6,335 bases of DNA, taken from assembly GCA_002331625.1 (NCBI GenBank), contig DCZN01000110.1, forward strand, positions 21,456 through 27,790. The letters run 5' to 3'. This stretch comes from Nitrospira sp. UBA2083 (lineage in GTDB: Bacteria; Nitrospirota; Nitrospiria; Nitrospirales; Nitrospiraceae). The translations under genes and the position numbers were made by a program. The notes below the pieces were generated by a model that worked only from the letters and a program-made list of their open reading frames with translations, was not told where the DNA came from and did not search any database. Shown piece after piece: positions 5,334-6,335 of the stretch. Position 1 is the stretch's first letter. Each line of letters starts with the position of its first letter.

Positions 5334-6335
5334 ATGAAACGGTTGGTTGTTTTGGGATTGCTCGTCACCATGGCCGTTGGGATGGTGGGGTGTGGAGGGC
5401 CGGAAGAACGCAAAGCGAAGTATCGCCTACGGGCTCAAGAATACTTTCAGCAGGGAGACTACTCGAAAGCTCGTGTCGAGCTGAGAAATGTTCTGCAGAT
5501 CGATCCAAAGGATGTCGAGGCGTATCTGCTATATGCGCAGGTTGAGGAAAAAGAGCGCAACTGGCGCAATGCCTTTGCAGCGTATCAGCAGGTGGTGGAG
5601 CTGAACCCGAATCATGAGCGCGCACTAGTCAAGTTGGCGAAATATTACTTGGAGTCCAGGGTCTTGGAACAAGCCGGGCAGATTGCGGACAAGTTACTGG
5701 CCGCCAAACCTGATCATGTCCAAGGACGGGCAATCAAGATCGCCATCATGGCCCTATCAGGCAATCTGAATGGCGCCGTCGGCCAAGCTGAGAAACTTGT
5801 GGCCGCAGTTCCGATGGAAACCGATGCCGTATTGCTCATCGCCTCACTCTATACCTCGACGCAACGCCCCGGGGAAGCAGTGCCTCATTTGCGCCGGGCC
5901 CTGGAGATGAACCCGACCAACCTGGAACTGTTGGACGCGTTGGCGACGACTGCGATCAAGCAGGGGCGGACGGCGGACGCCGAATCAACACTCGACCAAA
6001 TTGCCAAGTTGGAGCCGACGATCTTGACCCATCGTGTGCGTCTGGCTGCGTTCTACGACCAACAACAGCAGTATGGCAAAGCAGAATCAATCCTACAGGA
6101 TGCCGTGCGATCAAACTCCGAGGACGAGCGGCGACGGGTGGCGCTTGCGGAGTATGTCTTCAGGCGTCGTGGCTTCGAAGCGGGGGAGGCCGAGCTTCAA
6201 CAGTCCATAAAAGATCTGCCCCGTGCCGGTAAATTATGGTTTGCACTCGGCCATCTCTATGAATCGAAGGGTCGGAGCGAGTCGGCGCATGAAGTCTACC
6301 GAAAAGTCCAGGAGGAGTTTTCTGGAAAGCCGGAA
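5334..6335 (+). CDS. TPR-repeat lipoprotein, PrsT-like, 3'-truncated by the window edge
   Basis: The frame starts at ATG 5334 and stays open for 334 codons to the last base. The N-terminus is a lipoprotein signal: MKR, a hydrophobic core, and MVGC with Cys20 as the lipidated residue. The residue after Cys is Gly, not Asp, which favours sorting to the outer membrane. The rest is a run of roughly eight or nine tetratricopeptide repeats from about residue 31. Typical units include YFQQGDYSKARVELRNVL-IDP, AFAAYQQVVELNPNH and LWFALGHLYESKGRSESA. TPR arrays are protein-protein scaffolds. In exosortase/EPS loci the long TPR lipoprotein PrsT (often about 900 residues) occupies this kind of place, and the operon context here favours it. 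A generic TPR lipoprotein cannot be ruled out because the C-terminal part is missing. It is co-transcribed with the WecA-like gene (19-nt gap, strong Shine-Dalgarno). Confidence 0.85.
   Translation, partial: MKRLVVLGLLVTMAVGMVGCGGPEERKAKYRLRAQEYFQQGDYSKARVELRNVLQIDPKDVEAYLLYAQVEEKERNWRNAFAAYQQVVELNPNHERALVKLAKYYLESRVLEQAGQIADKLLAAKPDHVQGRAIKIAIMALSGNLNGAVGQAEKLVAAVPMETDAVLLIASLYTSTQRPGEAVPHLRRALEMNPTNLELLDALATTAIKQGRTADAESTLDQIAKLEPTILTHRVRLAAFYDQQQQYGKAESILQDAVRSNSEDERRRVALAEYVFRRRGFEAGEAELQQSIKDLPRAGKLWFALGHLYESKGRSESAHEVYRKVQEEFSGKPE

Noticed and set aside
1..6335. A PEP-CTERM or VPLPA-CTERM sorting substrate in the window
   Set aside because: No complete protein here ends with a motif, a single hydrophobic helix and a basic tail. 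The hydrolase-like protein ends in a polar tail, and the TPR lipoprotein is cut before its end.

Overview
The window is one densely packed, plus-strand stretch of an exopolysaccharide locus of the exosortase (PEP-CTERM/EPS) type. Every supported gene reads left to right. The combination is an EpsI-fused exosortase, a WecA-like sugar-phosphate transferase with a long membrane tail, a PrsT-like TPR lipoprotein and a GT4 glycosyltransferase. Together with moderately high GC and strong Shine-Dalgarno sites, this suggests an environmental Gram-negative bacterium. Nitrospirota (Nitrospira-like) is my best guess, but this is inference from gene style; no rRNA or other taxonomic marker is present.

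Layout. (1) 1-822: 3' part of a GT-B glycosyltransferase whose start lies outside the window. (2) 822-1748: an exported protein of about 308 aa, joined to the glycosyltransferase by a stop/start overlap. Its motif order resembles the (beta/alpha)8 hyaluronidase-type glycoside hydrolases (GH56), and I regard it as the most interesting gene here. (3) 1749-2029: the only sizeable non-coding gap. It holds a perfect short palindrome, a weak terminator-like hairpin, and an AT-rich block with 11-bp-phased TTAAC-type repeats, which is a plausible control region for the downstream operon. (4) 2030-3667: a single-chain exosortase-EpsI fusion with the Cys/Arg/His set intact. (5) 3680-5314: a polyprenyl-phosphate sugar-1-phosphate transferase with an extra C-terminal membrane domain of about 180-200 residues. 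(6) 5334-6335: a TPR-repeat outer-membrane-type lipoprotein, cut by the window end.

How the genes may work together (inference from family knowledge). The WecA-like enzyme would start a lipid-linked oligosaccharide on undecaprenyl phosphate, and the GT4 enzyme would extend it. The exosortase-EpsI protein would process C-terminally tagged surface proteins in the inner membrane. The TPR lipoprotein would act as an envelope scaffold. The exported hydrolase-like protein could trim or edit the polymer. No sorting substrate (PEP-CTERM or VPLPA-CTERM type tail), polymerase or flippase is inside the window, and I see no mobile elements, tRNAs, rRNAs or CRISPR arrays.
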